From assembly GCF_932276165.1 (NCBI RefSeq), contig NC_063982.1, positions 5,783,501 through 5,847,500 on the forward strand: a stretch of DNA of 64,000 nt. The letters are read 5' to 3'. Position 1 is the first letter of the stretch, and each line of letters begins with the position of its first letter. Below, one piece after another: positions 1 to 11,903 of this stretch. The notes beneath the pieces were generated by a model. That model saw only the letters and a list, made by a program, of their open reading frames with translations, did not search any database and was not told the origin of the DNA. This stretch comes from Plutella xylostella. Its lineage: Eukaryota > Arthropoda > Insecta > Lepidoptera > Plutellidae. A program made the translations under genes and the position numbers.

Positions 1-37
1 GTGCCTCCGTGAGATCGGGAGGGTCACTCTATCGTAG
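1..37. mobile_element. MITE-A end fragment, cut by a Helitron-like element
   Basis: The GAGGGTCACTCTAT motif at 18-32 is the terminal sequence of a MITE family seen at least eight more times here (for example 11762-11903 and 48681-48806). Only this end is present; the Helitron-like repeat starts at 38. Confidence 0.5.
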
Positions 38-472
38 TCCTAACTATCCTCCTAATAATATTATAAATGCGAAAATAACTTCGTCTGTATGTCTGTCTGT
101 CTGTTACTCTTTCACGCCAAAACTACTGAACGGATTTCAATGAAATTTGGTATACATATGGTAGGTATAGACCCTGAGAAAGAACATAGGCTACTTTTTA
201 TCCCGGAATGTATGATAATCACATATTTCGGGAGGTAGGGGGATGTAATCTGGCGTTAGCTATCCCTTGGTCTGATGAGGCTCGATCTCTTTATAAATTA
301 GTTAAGGTAGCACTTAAGAATAGATGATAAGCTTGATTTGTTTTGCCCCTACGAGGGCGACATGGTCACATCAAGTGTACTAAGCTCTGTATAAAAATAA
401 AAGATTATAAAAAAGTCGGAATTCCCACGGGAAAACTATTTAAGGCGAAGCGAAGCTCGCGGGAACAGCTAG
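38..472 (+). mobile_element. Lep1/Helitron-like non-autonomous element, long variant
   Basis: Starts TCCTAAC, then ATATTATAAATGCGAAA, a (TCTG)n stretch, the block TTTCACGCCAAAACTACTGA, and ends GGGAACAGCTAG followed by T. A 5' TC and 3' CTAG next to T are what Helitrons show. A short hairpin (GCGAAGC/GCTCGC) lies just before the 3' end. About 200 bp in the middle (218-420) is absent from the other copies. Related to the lepidopteran Lep1 group by memory; no search was run. Confidence 0.7.
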
Positions 473-625
473 TAAATCGATAAACGAACGAGAATTGTCG
501 ATTTAGAGAGTGGCCCTCCACAGACAGAATGCTGTGGCGCCACTTTAGGCGCTCCGCTCACTGCACGAGAGTCGAGGCGGCGTCGCGTCGGCGGCGATAA
601 AGAGGCACGCTTTCCTTATGTTTTC
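473..625. other. GC-rich non-coding stretch
   Basis: Contains a short CpG-rich run around 535-600. There is no supportable ORF or RNA gene. A promoter or 5' UTR cannot be excluded. Confidence 0.3.
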
Positions 626-888
626 TACAGGTGTTGCAAAAAGGGTATAATAAGCGGAAAGGGAGTGACTCAGGGGATCATTCTGACAACTTTTGTTCTA
701 CGACATTTGGAAATTCGCAAAAAAAAAATTTACTTCTCCCTAGTTAAAAGTCACGTGACCATCAAAGTTTCTATGGAAAAGTGTTTTTTTTCCGCAAATT
801 TCTAAAATTTGTTTAACAAAAGTTGGTCAGAATGACCCCCTGCGTCACCCCCTTTCGGCTTAGTATACCCTTTTTGCAAAACCCTGTA
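626..888. mobile_element. MITE-B, complete copy with terminal inverted repeats
   Basis: Begins TACAGGTGTTGCAAAAAGGG and ends with the inverted form (TTTTTGCAAAACCCTGTA). Inner arms also match inversely (GACTCAGGGGATCATTCTGA against TCAGAATGACCCCCTGCGTC). Length is 263 bp with no coding capacity. Other copies or fragments are at 5955, 14456, 17642 and 56795. Confidence 0.8.
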
Positions 889-1162
889 TGAAGAAGTCGA
901 GGCGTAGTCTGATCAGTGTATTCAAAATTATACACACAAAGTCTCTATGCTAAAATGTAATAGCTCTACCGTTTTGGGAAGGACAAAGTTAGTTGAATTT
1001 TAAGTGGCTAAAGTAACTATTCATGTTGGTCGGGTGTGTCCTTTAGGGAAATGAATACTGTATGGTATTCTGAGTTTCAGCTTTTACTGTGTCACGTGAG
1101 GATATTTATAGAGACCCAGTAAACTAACTTTGGTTTTTAATGACACCTAACCTTAACCATAA

Positions 1163-1361
1163 TCCTAACTTAATATTATAAATGTGAAAGTAACTGTGTC
1201 TGTCTGTCTGATACTCTTTCACGCCAAAACTACTGAACGGATTTGAATGAAATTTGGTATACATATGCTCTAGACTTTTAGAAAGAACATAGGCTACTTT
1301 TTATCCGAGAATTCCTACGGAAAACTTTTTAGGTCCAAGCGAAGCTCGCGAGAACAGCTAG
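1163..1361 (+). mobile_element. Lep1/Helitron-like copy
   Basis: Starts TCCTAACTTAATATTATAAA, contains (TCTG)n and the ACTGAACGGATTTGAATGAA block, and ends AACAGCTAG/T. Short form of the family, about 200 bp. Confidence 0.75.
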
Positions 1362-3950
1362 TCTAATATAATCTTATACACATAAGTATAGTTATTATGG
1401 TTATCAGTTCAGATTGCGGTATTGTATCAGTATTTAATCGAAATAAATAGGTCAGTAAAGAGTAGATAATTCATATTTTATTGATAGTTTAATTCATATC
1501 ATTGCCATTAGTTTAGTCATTATTAGTCAATTTGTTTGCATAGATATTTAGATGTAGAATAAACCGTAGATTTTTTAAAATTATTATTTTTTTTAAAGAA
1601 ACCTTTATTTGACACAGTGTCATCAACAAATACAATAAAATACAGATTACAAAACAAACAATAACACAACAGGTTGCTGTCCAGAGCGTCAAAAAGGCAC
1701 CAGCTCAGCATGGGATGTAGACAATAATATGGTTTTTTACTGTTTCAGTCAGTTTACTGTTTCAGTCACTTTCATATACCGTCGCGGTCACATATTTCCT
1801 ATGTTTCTGACAAATGAGAAATAGTTAGTTACCCATTTATCTTTGTTAACTGTATTGTTTGCGACTGAAGGAGAAAAATTGTGCCGTTTCATGTATCTTT
1901 AACAATTTGTTCCACCATTTTCTGACACAAATATAACAATATATTTTATTTCCATATATTATGTAGGTAGTTCACATACTTCATTGTCCTATGTGCCTGA
2001 GCCATGTCCAATATACATAATAGTAGGTAGGTATAAGCTTTGTCAGTCAGCTGTGACTAAAGTAAATCTAGTGATGGATATAAGATGAGTGGTTGAGACT
2101 GAGGGATGGAAGAACAAAAATGGTCCATAGAAATGGTGCATGCACAATATACCTACTGCTTAAACACTACATAAACAATAAATTTAGTTATTAAGAGTTT
2201 AGACACTTGTCTCTTTACCTCCAGGGTTTGAGGTGATAAGTCCGCCCTTGTATACTAATCTAGTTTAATTCTCTCCATCTTTTATTGTTATACCTATGTA
2301 TTTTGTATACAATGAAGTGTTTAAATAAATAAAAGAAAACAAAAGGAAAATGATAAAAGGTATAAGTATTAAAAAAAACACCGTATAAAACTGATCTGTT
2401 AAGCGACCATGTATTTGTTTACCTATAACCTATAACTATACTACTGTGCCGACATTACCACAATACTCTCTTCTTAAAGGTAGGCTTAACATATTTTAAC
2501 TTGTCATGTTAATTGTAGGTATACCTCTAGTTAAGTGGTCTAATGCCTGACCCCGTTAGGAGACGATATTTCTTCTTCTAATCCTATTGAAAGAAACTCG
2601 GCTTCTCTTAAGATTAGTATTGTTTATGTAGAAAGTTTGTGAAATACTGGTAAATTATTATTAATTGTTGGTTATACATACATATTTTTGGCTTCCACTT
2701 ATATTGCAGATGTTACCATAGGCCATACATAATTTAAGTACTTATATTAGTTCTCAAAAACACACGTATTGAAAACCCAAAACCCAAGCACATCACTTAA
2801 TCTGTTCGTCACAGTGACAAAGGACACACGGATAAACAGTGTGTGTGTGTATGCGAGCGCGCACCTGGGTGCCACCTGAGTACTTGTGTTGTGGATACTG
2901 AGTTTGATACTACTCGTACGCAGGAGTATCTAGTTTGCTATGTAAAATGTAATTACATTAATTTCACGGTAACAAACCCTATATCGGCTCTAGAGTGCGT
3001 CCACCCACACGCTAAGAAGAAGACTTCAGAGCATTTTGCCAAGAATATAGGTACAACTTACTTTATATTTTCTTTAAAAAAATGACGTAATCGCGTGGAT
3101 TAGGTACCTGCAAAATGAACCGGCTTAATCTGTGGTTACGTTATTTGGTCCTGTATTTTCTTTAGCGATTAAACTAATTTCCCTCAACTTCAAAGGGAAA
3201 TAGTTAACTTTTAATGACTATGCATACTCGTATTTATATTATTTATGAACAACACTTTCATCCAAATATTTATTTACATTTGTATCTTCCGCAGCCTATC
3301 ACGAGTCTGTCCGAAATTATAACAACAACTAACCCAATTTTAAAATATCAGCAAAGAAACCCCATCAGACTGCAGTTCGAAACCCGACACGCTAACTGCT
3401 TAATTTGTATATTTTGAAACTAATTCAATTTGTTTCTTGCAACTAGAATAACCCTACAACCTTCCCACCTAAACCCAACCTTAGTACCCAGATTTAAAGT
3501 CTACATTCATTCGTAAGCCTTTCGATCCAAACTTTTAGTGAAATGCATTTTGCCTGTCAAACGCTGCCATATCCCCTATGCTTCTCTATTAGACCTTGTT
3601 ACTTGCACACTAAAGTCTGATTTTGTATCAAATTTGTTTTGCCTAATTTGGTTTGTCAGTTAGCCTAACAAGGTTAGATGTTGAAGTAAAACTATTCTTA
3701 TCCGGTTTCGGATACAGGTCATGTTTGATTGGCCTGTCTATATGTTGCATTGAGACTGTGATATTGATGACCGATGTTGTGTGACACGAGTCACACGTGG
3801 CGTGATAAAGTGGTAGTGATATGTGTCACAGGAATGTGGTACCTTCACTACAATGGGCGATAATTTTGGACTGTGAAGGAGACTCAAGTTGATAGATTTT
3901 CTGTGGTTAGAGCTTAATCACAAAGGTTTGAGGTGCGTGGCTCCTTAATA
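1362..3950. other. AT-rich DNA with no recognised gene
   Basis: Short ORFs only, none with domain character. It has a (GT)n-like run near 2840 and a small palindrome GTGTGACACGAGTCACAC near 3780. I see no RNA gene. Confidence 0.5.
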
Positions 3951-4154
3951 TGTAATAATAATAATATGTGGAGACATCTCACACACGGCTATCCGACACC
4001 AAACTAGGCAGAACCAGTGATAAGGGTGTCGGACAGCTGATATATCTACACAAGGCAAACACAAATGCTCATCACACATGTGTTTGCCCTGGGCGGGACT
4101 CGAACCCGCGGCCTCAAGTTTCGGAAGCAGCTTCACTACCGCCTTAGCTATAGG
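3951..4154 (-). mobile_element. tRNA-derived SINE, head type 2
   Basis: On the - strand the head at 4154-4085 has a tRNA-like A box (GCTAAGGCGGTAGTGAAGC) and B box (GGGTTCGAGTCCC). The 3' body (CAGCTGTCCGACACC, then GCCGTGTGTGAGATGTC, then CACATATTATTATTATT) is the same tail carried by SINEs at 6829 and 37728, whose heads differ. Confidence 0.7.
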
Positions 4155-5440
4155 TATACAGTGCCGTCAAACAGAAACCAATGAGGATGCCTTGAAACAG
4201 ATGAGGATCTAGGGACTGGGTGAAGATAGTATAACCGCCCATAACGTCTACTACATCCCTCATAGCAGTAATAAGAATCATCATCCGTACCGCAGTGTAC
4301 TACAGCCATCACCTCAAAGATAATTTGACGTAGAGATGTTGTAGGTGGTTGTTGTCTGATTATGATTGCTCGATACAATATAACTTTAGAATATGGCTTT
4401 CATCTTACTTCAAATAATTACTAGAAGTTCCCCGTTAAACCCTAATCAAGAATACACAAAGGATACCTTTCTTCCCTGTCACAATTTAACCCCGACGCGA
4501 CAGCTCGATGTACCAGGGCAGCAGGAGCCGACAGGAGGTCGATAGCCGATCAGTTGTAAATCAAACGCGCAGCTTTAGGGGACGGCTAGTGATTTATGCG
4601 CTCCTGGTAACTTGGTAGGGTGCGCTGATTCATGGGCTGGGAATTTGAGAGATAGATAAGATGTTCTATAGATAGCTTGGTGTTCCTTATTTGGGGCTAC
4701 TGTAATTAACACTGTAAAAGATTCGACAATGATTGTGACTGAAAACTCAATCGAAAGAGATAGATTTTTAGGTGAATTGTAGCCCTGTTCGTAGTCTACT
4801 CGCTAGATACATGTGAAAATCAATCTAACTTTATTCCAACATATTCAGTCTCCGTCTCTATACAGATATTCTATGTGCAGACGTGGTCGCGAACACATCC
4901 AATATTCAATATGATATCGCGGCGTAGCGCTGCCAGGCTGCCACAGATTCACTCAGGTATTGCGCAAGTATCGAATCAACGCTTGCAGTGTAGTGAGATG
5001 TGTTGAGTTGCAGACTGGCTGAGGTATTGCAGAGATACCTTATAGCATTTGTGTATATTACATTCATGGGTAGAAAAATAACCCGCGTAACTTTAAGTAA
5101 GGACGCGTAGCCTAACAGTGTTCAGCATTAAATTTGTTTGAAAGTTTTGAGAGTAAGCCTAATCTAATGTCGATCTAGTTATCCTCAGCTTAGAGCAAAC
5201 AGCCAAATAGCGATAGTAACATTACAGAGAGTCTATTCTCCTCCTTAGAAGACAGTCGCAAACAAAAGCATTCTGATATTTTCCATTTAGACGAGAAGAC
5301 GAGTCTGTTAAAAAAACTTTTATAGAGAATTAATGCATTCAGTTGTTGATGCTTGGAAGTTTACGCTTTTAATACAAGACGCCTTTTTAAATAATCAATG
5401 TTTGATGTATAGATCTGGACAATATGAATTTATTTGTAAG
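4155..5440. other. No recognised feature
   Basis: Mixed AT-rich DNA with a few GC-richer runs (4495-4650, 4915-5040). Nothing codes convincingly on either strand. Confidence 0.4.
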
Positions 5441-5625
5441 AGCTGTTCCCGCGAGCTTCGCGTCGCCTTAAAAAGTTTTCCCGTGGGGATTCCGGGATAA
5501 AAAGTAGCCTATGTTCTTTCCCAGGGTCTATACCATATTATGTATACCAAATTTCATTCAAATCCGTTTAGTAGTTTTGGCTTGAAAGACTAACAAACAG
5601 ACACATAGACACACAGATATATAAT
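5441..5625 (-). mobile_element. Lep1/Helitron-like copy, degraded at its 5' side
   Basis: On the + strand it starts AGCTGTTCCCGCGAGCTTCG, then the GGGATAAAAAGTAGCCTATG block, and fades out after ACACACAGATATATAATG. It lacks the clean ATATTATAAATGCG end. Confidence 0.65.
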
Positions 5626-5954
5626 GGCGTGAACGTCGCGTTATAAACCTTTTTAAGCTGCATAACGGTAGCAAAACTGTGTGTGTGACATGAGAATCTA
5701 AGCTCAGGACACAGTTTAATATTCAAAGGAGATGGGCCTCAGCAGGCTCTCGCGCCGTGCCAACTGCCATTATGGAGGTTGGCTCCGTCCCGACATCGCT
5801 GTGTGGAGTTAGAGCACGTTCGTATTAGGTTTGACTGGGAAACTAGAAAAAGAAAGAAACACATAAAAAAAAACTACAAAAAACTTTTCAAAACTTACTA
5901 TAATTAGGCAAGCAGGAAGCCCCATCAGGCAGAAAATCCTAGGCGCTGAATGCC

Positions 5955-6013
5955 TATACAGGATGTTGCAAAAATGGTATAGTAAGCCGAAAGGGCGGTG
6001 ACTTCGCGGGTCA
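5955..6013. mobile_element. MITE-B left half, interrupted by a Helitron-like copy
   Basis: ACAGGATGTTGCAAAAATGG and the following GCCGAAAGGGCGGTGACTTC match the left arm of the 626-888 MITE. The match stops at GGGTCA, exactly where TCCTAACTAATATTATAAAT begins. Confidence 0.65.
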
Positions 6014-6211
6014 TCCTAACTAATATTATAAATGCGAAAGTAACTGTGTCTTTCTGTCTGTTACTCTTTGACGCCAAAACTACTGAACGGATTTGAATGA
6101 AATTTGGCATGCATATGGTCTAGACCCTGAGAAAGAACATAGGCTACTTTTTATCCTGGAATTCCCACGGGAAAACTTTTTAAGGCGAAGCAAAGCTTGC
6201 GGGAACCGCTA
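6014..6211 (+). mobile_element. Lep1/Helitron-like copy nested in MITE-B
   Basis: Same order of blocks as 1163-1361. The 3' end is slightly changed (GGGAACCGCTAC). Confidence 0.75.
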
Positions 6212-6467
6212 CTTTTAAATAAATTAAACCAATGAAGGATCTATGGAGAAGCAAAATTGTATTTACAGAATGATTCTTTTACCCCACGTGACGTCGGACG
6301 GCGCCGCTGCGTCTGTGGGCGTCAGTCTGCACACAGAACACGCGGTCGTCAACTGTCACGTCCGCCTGTCAGTAATTCACTTTCTAGCGGAGGCGTGACC
6401 GGTATTGATGGTGATAGTAGCGGGTACTTACACCTGGCTTATGCTGAATATTTGTACCTTTACACAC

Positions 6468-6468
<1 letters not shown>

Positions 6469-6498
<30 letters not shown>

Positions 6499-6600
6499 AT
6501 ATTCTTTATTTGTACACATAAAAGAAACTTACAAAAACAAAATATGTACAAAAATGGCGGTCTTATCGCTTAAAGCGATTTTTTCAAGACAACCTTAGGG
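6469..6600 (-). repeat. (GATA)n microsatellite plus retroposon 3' end
   Basis: A (GATA)n run at 6469-6498 abuts AATATTCTTTATTTGTACAC and a segment also recognisable at 62427-62530. On the - strand this reads as a retroposon 3' end with a TATC-type tail. Confidence 0.5.
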
Positions 6601-6828
6601 TGGAAGGATATTTTGTTTAAAGAGGGGTCAAGTGTACTGAAGAAATGTAAAGGAAAAAATAAAATAATGATAATGAAATAATAATGAATGACAGGGAGAT
6701 CTTAACAAACATAAACAAATGCGAACCATACAGCCTGTAATTTAATGAATAGATGTGCGAGACAGTGGAGCTACTTTTGACGAAATAAGAAGTCTCTGAC
6801 ACCATCCATCCAAATACATGGACATATA

Positions 6829-7056
6829 ATAGTGGTTAGTGACCCTGACTGCTATACCGAAGGTCCCGGGCTCGATTCCCGGCTGGGGCAAATAATTTTG
6901 TTTAAAGACAGATATTTGCACTCGGGTCTTGGTTGTTGATATTTATATTTTGTATCTATCTATCTATATCAGCTGTCCGTCACCCATAACACAGGTTCTG
7001 CCTAGCTTAGGGTCGGATAGCCGTGTGTGAGGTGTCCCCACATATTATTATTATTA
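6829..7056 (+). mobile_element. tRNA-derived SINE, head type 1 with the CAGCTGTCC tail
   Basis: A box AGTGGTTAGTGACCCTGACT and B box GGGCTCGATTCCC are followed by the tail that ends CCCCACATATTATTATTATT. The first bases of the head are replaced by unrelated sequence, so the copy is slightly 5'-truncated. It is not a tRNA: no acceptor stem can be formed. Confidence 0.7.
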
Positions 7057-7352
7057 AAGCATAGTCTACAATACCATAATGGCCTTGTTTTTGATAAATA
7101 GGTACATGAACTGACTTTTAGGTAGGATAACTATAGGCGCCTGAGTTGTTTGATAGCAACAGTGAATCGGAATGAGGGTAGGCCCACACGCCGCCCGCAC
7201 ACTTTCTCTACACGTTCCATTACTTGTTACACTAGGACGGTTTATTGTTAGCAGTTTATGTTTAACCTTAAAAAGTGAGTTTATTTATTTCATTGCATCA
7301 ACATCGTCGATATGACGTACAAAGCCGAGCCTAAATAAAACGTACAAAGCAG

Positions 7353-8922
7353 GCCACAGCTTAGTCAAAAACAACATGGTTTCATGAAGAAAAGGTCAGT
7401 TATAACAAACCTATTAACTTACACTAACTTTTTGTTTGAGGCACTAGACGAAGGTGTAGAGGTCCATGCAATATATACAGACTTTCGCAAAGCCTTCGAC
7501 AAAGTCGACCATACTCTATTCCTTCAGAAGATTGCGTTTAATGGTATAAAGGGAAATCTTTTAAGGTGGTTCGCTTCCTACCTAAACAATAGATACCAAA
7601 TCATTACCATCAATGGATACTCATCGGACAAAAAACTAGTATCTTCCGGAGTGGTTCAGGGATCTACCCTAGGGCCATTACAGTATCTACTGTTTATCAA
7701 TGAAATAGAACAGTGCTTTCAGAACTCTAACATACTTATGTTTGCTGACGATCTAAAAATCTTTAAGAAAGTAACCTCCCGACAGGACTGTTTACTATTG
7801 CAAGAAGACCTTATTAGATTCAACGAGTTCTGCGTGAAAAACAAACTGCAGCTAGCGTATGATAAGTGTCAACAGATCTCGTTTACTAGAAACATAAACA
7901 AAATAGACTTTAAATATAATATTGGTGATGTAGCGCTAACTAAAGTAGCAAGCATACGAGATCTCGGAGTAACACTTGATGAAAAATTATTACTAAACAA
8001 TCACATCGACAATATATTTACAAAAGCCTACCAGATGTTAGGATTTGTCCTGAGAATTTCTAAACCTTTTAGAAAAGCATCCACATACTTAACGCTGTAT
8101 CAAACACTGGTCCGCTCTCACCTCGATTTTGCATCCGTTATATGGAATCCGTTCTATGCAGTCTATTCAAACAAAATAGAGACGATACAGAAGAAGTTTG
8201 TTAGAGCATTGCACTACAGACTAACAGGAAGAAAAGGACATTATGTGGATCTGCTCAAACTTTACAACTTACAGAAGCTCAGTGATAGAAGGATATTGTT
8301 GGATGCTATGACTCTCTACAATATCTGCAACAACGAATATGATTGTCCTCCGCTTTTAGAACAAATTCATTTCAGAGCACCCGCTCGGTCTATACGGTCC
8401 AAAAGCCTCTTTCTTGTGCCCTTCTCGCGTACAAATGCTGGTGCACGTGCCCCACTGCGAAGAATCTGTCAATCCCACAATAAGCAACTCCTGCCAACAG
8501 ACATATTTAATTGCAATAAAATGAAATTTAAAAAGGAAGTGATACAAATTTTAAATGATGAACTAAATGATTAAAATTGTTATTTATATTATTACTATTA
8601 TTACTATTTGATTAAATCCACTTAATAGGTAGGTATGACAGTGTGAATGTTAGTTAGGTACTGCATGTGCATGTAAAGTAGCATGTGTAATTGTGTAGAT
8701 AGGTAATTTAATTTAATTTATTTAATTTCAATTGTATTATTCTGTAAACAATGTATCGTAAATATATGATTATTTTATACTATTTATTATGAACTATGAG
8801 TGCTGCCAATTATCTAATTATTGTAATTAATTCTTTGAGGAAAGCATTAAGGGAGTAAATCAAATGTTGTATTTAGTAATTAAGAATTGTGTTATTTAAG
8901 GTTTACTGCTGTGATTTTCCCA

Positions 8923-8953
<31 letters not shown>

Positions 8954-8956
8954 GGA
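7353..8956 (+). mobile_element. Jockey/CR1-like LINE, 5'-truncated
   Basis: The coding match begins in mid reverse transcriptase (SQKQHGFMKKRS) near 7353 and runs to a stop at 8574. About 350 bp of AT-rich 3' UTR follow, and the copy ends in an (AAAT)n tail at 8925-8956. No endonuclease or ORF1 lies upstream, as expected for a copy truncated during target-primed insertion. No clear target duplication was found. Confidence 0.8.
7384..8574 (+). pseudogene. Reverse transcriptase, C-terminal 396 residues of a LINE pol
   Basis: Open for 396 codons. Visible RT motifs are IYTDFRKAFDKVDH (first catalytic Asp), SGVVQGSTLGPL (usual SGVPQGS with Pro changed to Val) and LMFADDLKIF (the xxDD box, with Phe). 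They are followed by the RT thumb and a C-terminal region typical of jockey/CR1-like elements. The start Met is internal to the original protein, since QKQHGF is in frame just upstream. Finger motifs and the endonuclease are missing, so it cannot act alone. The open frame suggests a fairly recent insertion. No promoter is visible. Confidence 0.85.
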
Positions 8957-8985
8957 AAAAGCTAGGAAGAAGAAGAAGAAGAAAA
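8925..8985. repeat. (AAAT)n and (GAA)n simple repeats
   Basis: AAAT tandem units form the LINE tail. A short (AAG)n run follows at about 8965-8982. Confidence 0.8.
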
Positions 8986-9447
8986 CATCATTGATATGCT
9001 ATAGTACTCTTGTATTAGAAATTGGCATCAGTATACTTTTTTGAAATACGAGTTCATATTCATATCCATAAATTGCTCCCACAATATGATTCAAAAGAAT
9101 TATCATCTTTCGTCCGTTTATTCACCGGATTTCACAAACCATTAAATATTTTTATTGAATTGCTGGAATGAGGGTAGTTGCGCTCGGTTGGCGCGGCGCC
9201 AGGCAGTCGGCGGCCGACCTCCGAGCCGAGCAGACGTCTGATGCCATGAACACAATTACTAATGCTAATATTGTTTGTTTCAGGTATTTCAAAAATGGCG
9301 AATACGATTTAGTATGTATTATGGTAATGTTGGTTATTTATTTATTTATTGGCATCACACAACAGGTACATTACACAACATGCAATAAAAATATATAAGT
9401 TCAAGCTTAAAACTAGTAATGCACCCTAATGGTGTGTTGACAGCATG

Positions 9448-10329
9448 CTAAGTTTCTTTAAAAAAAGTGAACGAATGACTTAAAACTAAAATTAAACACA
9501 TTAAAGAATACATGCTATGGTTGAAACACTGATCGAAAATGGCAAAATCAAATAGGTAACATCTAATCGAAGTAAAATCCAAGATGTTGCATTTTATTAA
9601 TTGCGATCTGAAAACGCCGAGACTTACAAATATATCAATATTAAAATTATTGTACACATTATTAAGAAGGTCGCAAATTCTAATTATTGGATCGTGGCGT
9701 GATCGGACAGTACTGCTCATTGGTGTATAAAAAACATGATATTTTCTGCAAGCTCTGCGATTAACCTGTGGCACATTTAATTTAATATTTCCTAGTAGGT
9801 TAGTATTAAGTGAACCATGACAAATCTTGTGTAAGGTAAACAAACTGATTCGGGATCGCCGTTCCTCTAAAGTAGTTACTTTAAAATATGAGCACTGAGC
9901 AGCATACGACTTTAATTCGTATCTTAAGTTTCTGCGAAAAGTTAAAATTCTGACAGCTCTACGCTGCAGAGCTTCAATGGCATTTGTGTGAACTTTATAA
10001 TAAGGGTTCCAAATAACGGCGCAGTATTCTAATTTGCTACGAATGAAGCTATTAAAAAGCGTCAAGAATGACTTGGGATTACGAAACGATTTACTCACCC
10101 TGCTCAAAAAACCAAGAAGTTTATTGCATGATGAAACCAGATAGTCGTAATTATGTTTGAATGTGAGTTTTTTATCGAAAAATACTCCCAAGTCTTTGAC
10201 CGAGTCTACATTCATAAGTTGCTGGCCATTTATATGGTAAGAGTAATCATTAAGGACATTATTGGTAGTAGAGAATTTCATCACAAAGCATTTATCAATG
10301 TTGAGATGCATTTTATTTCCATTACACCA
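9448..10329 (-). pseudogene. LINE reverse transcriptase, C-terminal part
   Basis: Continues the RT after the insertion: WCNGNKMHLNIDKC, then the VKDLGVFFDKKLTF, EYCAVIWNPYY and AVRILTF blocks typical of the thumb and C-terminal region of jockey/CR1-like pol. It ends at a stop at 9448. Together with 10505-11398 it makes one broken pol. Confidence 0.8.
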
Positions 10330-10504
10330 AGCAACATAGCTGTATACTTTTTTGTACAGCACATGCTGAGTCAGAGCCATTTTACTGACATAATACACAC
10401 CACAATTATTGTTATTCATTATGCCACTGTACCTACATTGTTGTTTTGTATTTGTGATGTGTATTTTGTGAGTGAATAAACGATGTGTCTATGTCTATGT
10501 CTAT
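10330..10504. other. 175-nt insertion inside the LINE RT
   Basis: It splits ...QRLVD from WCNGNKM..., which are adjacent in related RTs, and shifts the frame because 175 is not a multiple of 3. Its right end is a run of CTATGT hexamers (about 10486-10505). No clear target duplication or TIR could be seen, so its class is unknown. Confidence 0.6.
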
Positions 10505-11398
10505 GTCAACAAGTCTCTGTAAGTCTTCTTGAATAATGAGACAATTGGTGGGAGACTCGACTGCGCTAAATATTTTCAAGTCGTCCGCATACAAAAGACT
10601 GCTGGATTTTATGTTGGCCACTAAATCATTGACGAACAAAATGAAAAACAATGGCCCTAAATGGCTGCCTTGGGGAACTCCCGACGTAACTTGAAGTGGT
10701 GCTGAATAATACCCTTTAATTGCCACCAATTGCGTTCTATTTGATAAATATGTACTAATCCATCTTAGAAGATTACCGTGTATGCCAAACTGTGTTTTTA
10801 TTAATTTTGAGATTAATATTGTATGGTTAACTTTATCAAATGCCTTTTTAAAGTCTGTATATATGCTATGAACCGGAATTTTATTGTTAAACGAGTTGTG
10901 GATGAAATGAACATATTCTAAAAGGTTAGTAACTGACGATTTACCTCTAACAAATCCATGTTGGTTTTCACAAATTAGAGGCTTTACATGGAAATACACA
11001 TAGTCATATACCAAACGCTCAAATAACTTTGCTAGGCAACTTAGTATACTTATAGAGCGGTAGTTTTCGCAACTACCTGTAGATCCGGACTTATGGATAG
11101 GCACTATGTACGCAGATTTCCAGAGTTCTGGAAAGGAACCACATTTCAATGATTTGTTATACAATATACACAATGGCTCGGTGAGTTCATCAGCAAACAT
11201 TCTAATAAAATACGGAGGTATTTGGTCAGGTCCGGCACCCTTACGTGGATCAAGGTTCTTAAGAGCACGTAAAATTTCGCTTTCAGATAGTACAATCTTG
11301 CTAATTGAGCAGCCGCCAGACGGAACCGCATCTAAAAATTGTATTTTCTGCTGATCGGAGATATTTTGTTTTTCGTAGACAGTTTTGGTTAACTACCC
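10505..11398 (-). pseudogene. LINE reverse transcriptase, N-terminal and palm part
   Basis: The conceptual reading frame is open from about 11398 even before the first Met at 11200. Motifs in order are a DPRKGAGPDQIPP-type fingers motif, the SAYIVPIHKSG block, YRSISILS, QHGFVRGKSS, IYTDFKKAFDKVNH, SGVPQGSHLGPL and LLYADDLKIF. All catalytic Asp residues are present. The frame then runs into the insertion and is lost after ...QRLVD. Confidence 0.85.
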
Positions 11399-11403
11399 AC
11401 ACA

Positions 11404-11761
11404 TTTAAAAAAATACCAATATAGTTGGATCTGATACGGAGGATATGGTAAGCGTCAAGACTTTTGTTTTGCTTTTTATACATTAGTGCGATTGAGAGCG
11501 CAGTTTCTTATTTGAGTAATAAAGCAGCCATAAGCACCTTAGCCATTCACAAAATTGCATGTCATAAATAATTTAATCTAAAAAAAACAGCAGGCAGTAA
11601 CTTAATATTCTAATAGTTTTTAAGTCCATAGAATAATATTATTCTCAATCCAATAGAAAATCCTATTAATTATACACTTAAAAATACTTTGAAAACTGAA
11701 AAGAAAGATGGCGCCCGCGACCCAGATGCACCCAATCTGCATACTGAATCAGTTCGGATCC
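11404..11761. other. No recognised feature
   Basis: AT-rich DNA between the LINE break and a MITE; nothing supportable. Confidence 0.4.
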
Positions 11762-11903
11762 GGGGGTTACTCTATACTGACGAAAAACGAAGTTTCAGAG
11801 CGCTGCTGCTGCGCGATCCACGACTCAATCTCGTTGTATTAAACGTGCCGATTGCACGACAGCTCTCGTTCGTTCTATTGTCGTCAGTATAGAATAACCC
11901 CCC
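11762..11903. mobile_element. MITE-A, complete copy
   Basis: Terminal inverted repeats GGGGGTTACTCTATACTGAC and the inverted GTCAGTATAGAATAACCCCC. The core contains CTCGTTGTATTAAACGTGCC, shared with copies at 15108, 30909, 43701, 47028, 48681 and 63703. Confidence 0.8.

Larger units (their letters stand above)
9330..11400 (-). mobile_element. Jockey/CR1-like LINE, 5'-truncated and interrupted
   Basis: Reads on the - strand from about 11400 (5' break) to a TTTATTTATTTATT-type tail near 9335. It carries RT in two reading frames separated by a 175-nt insertion (10330-10504). It is a different subfamily from the + strand LINE 0.5 kb to the left; the two lie tail to tail. Confidence 0.75.

Noticed and set aside
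9168..9398. GC-rich start of a small ORF as a host exon
   Set aside because: Only the first 25 codons are GC-rich, no splice partner or domain was found, and the rest is LINE 3' tail.
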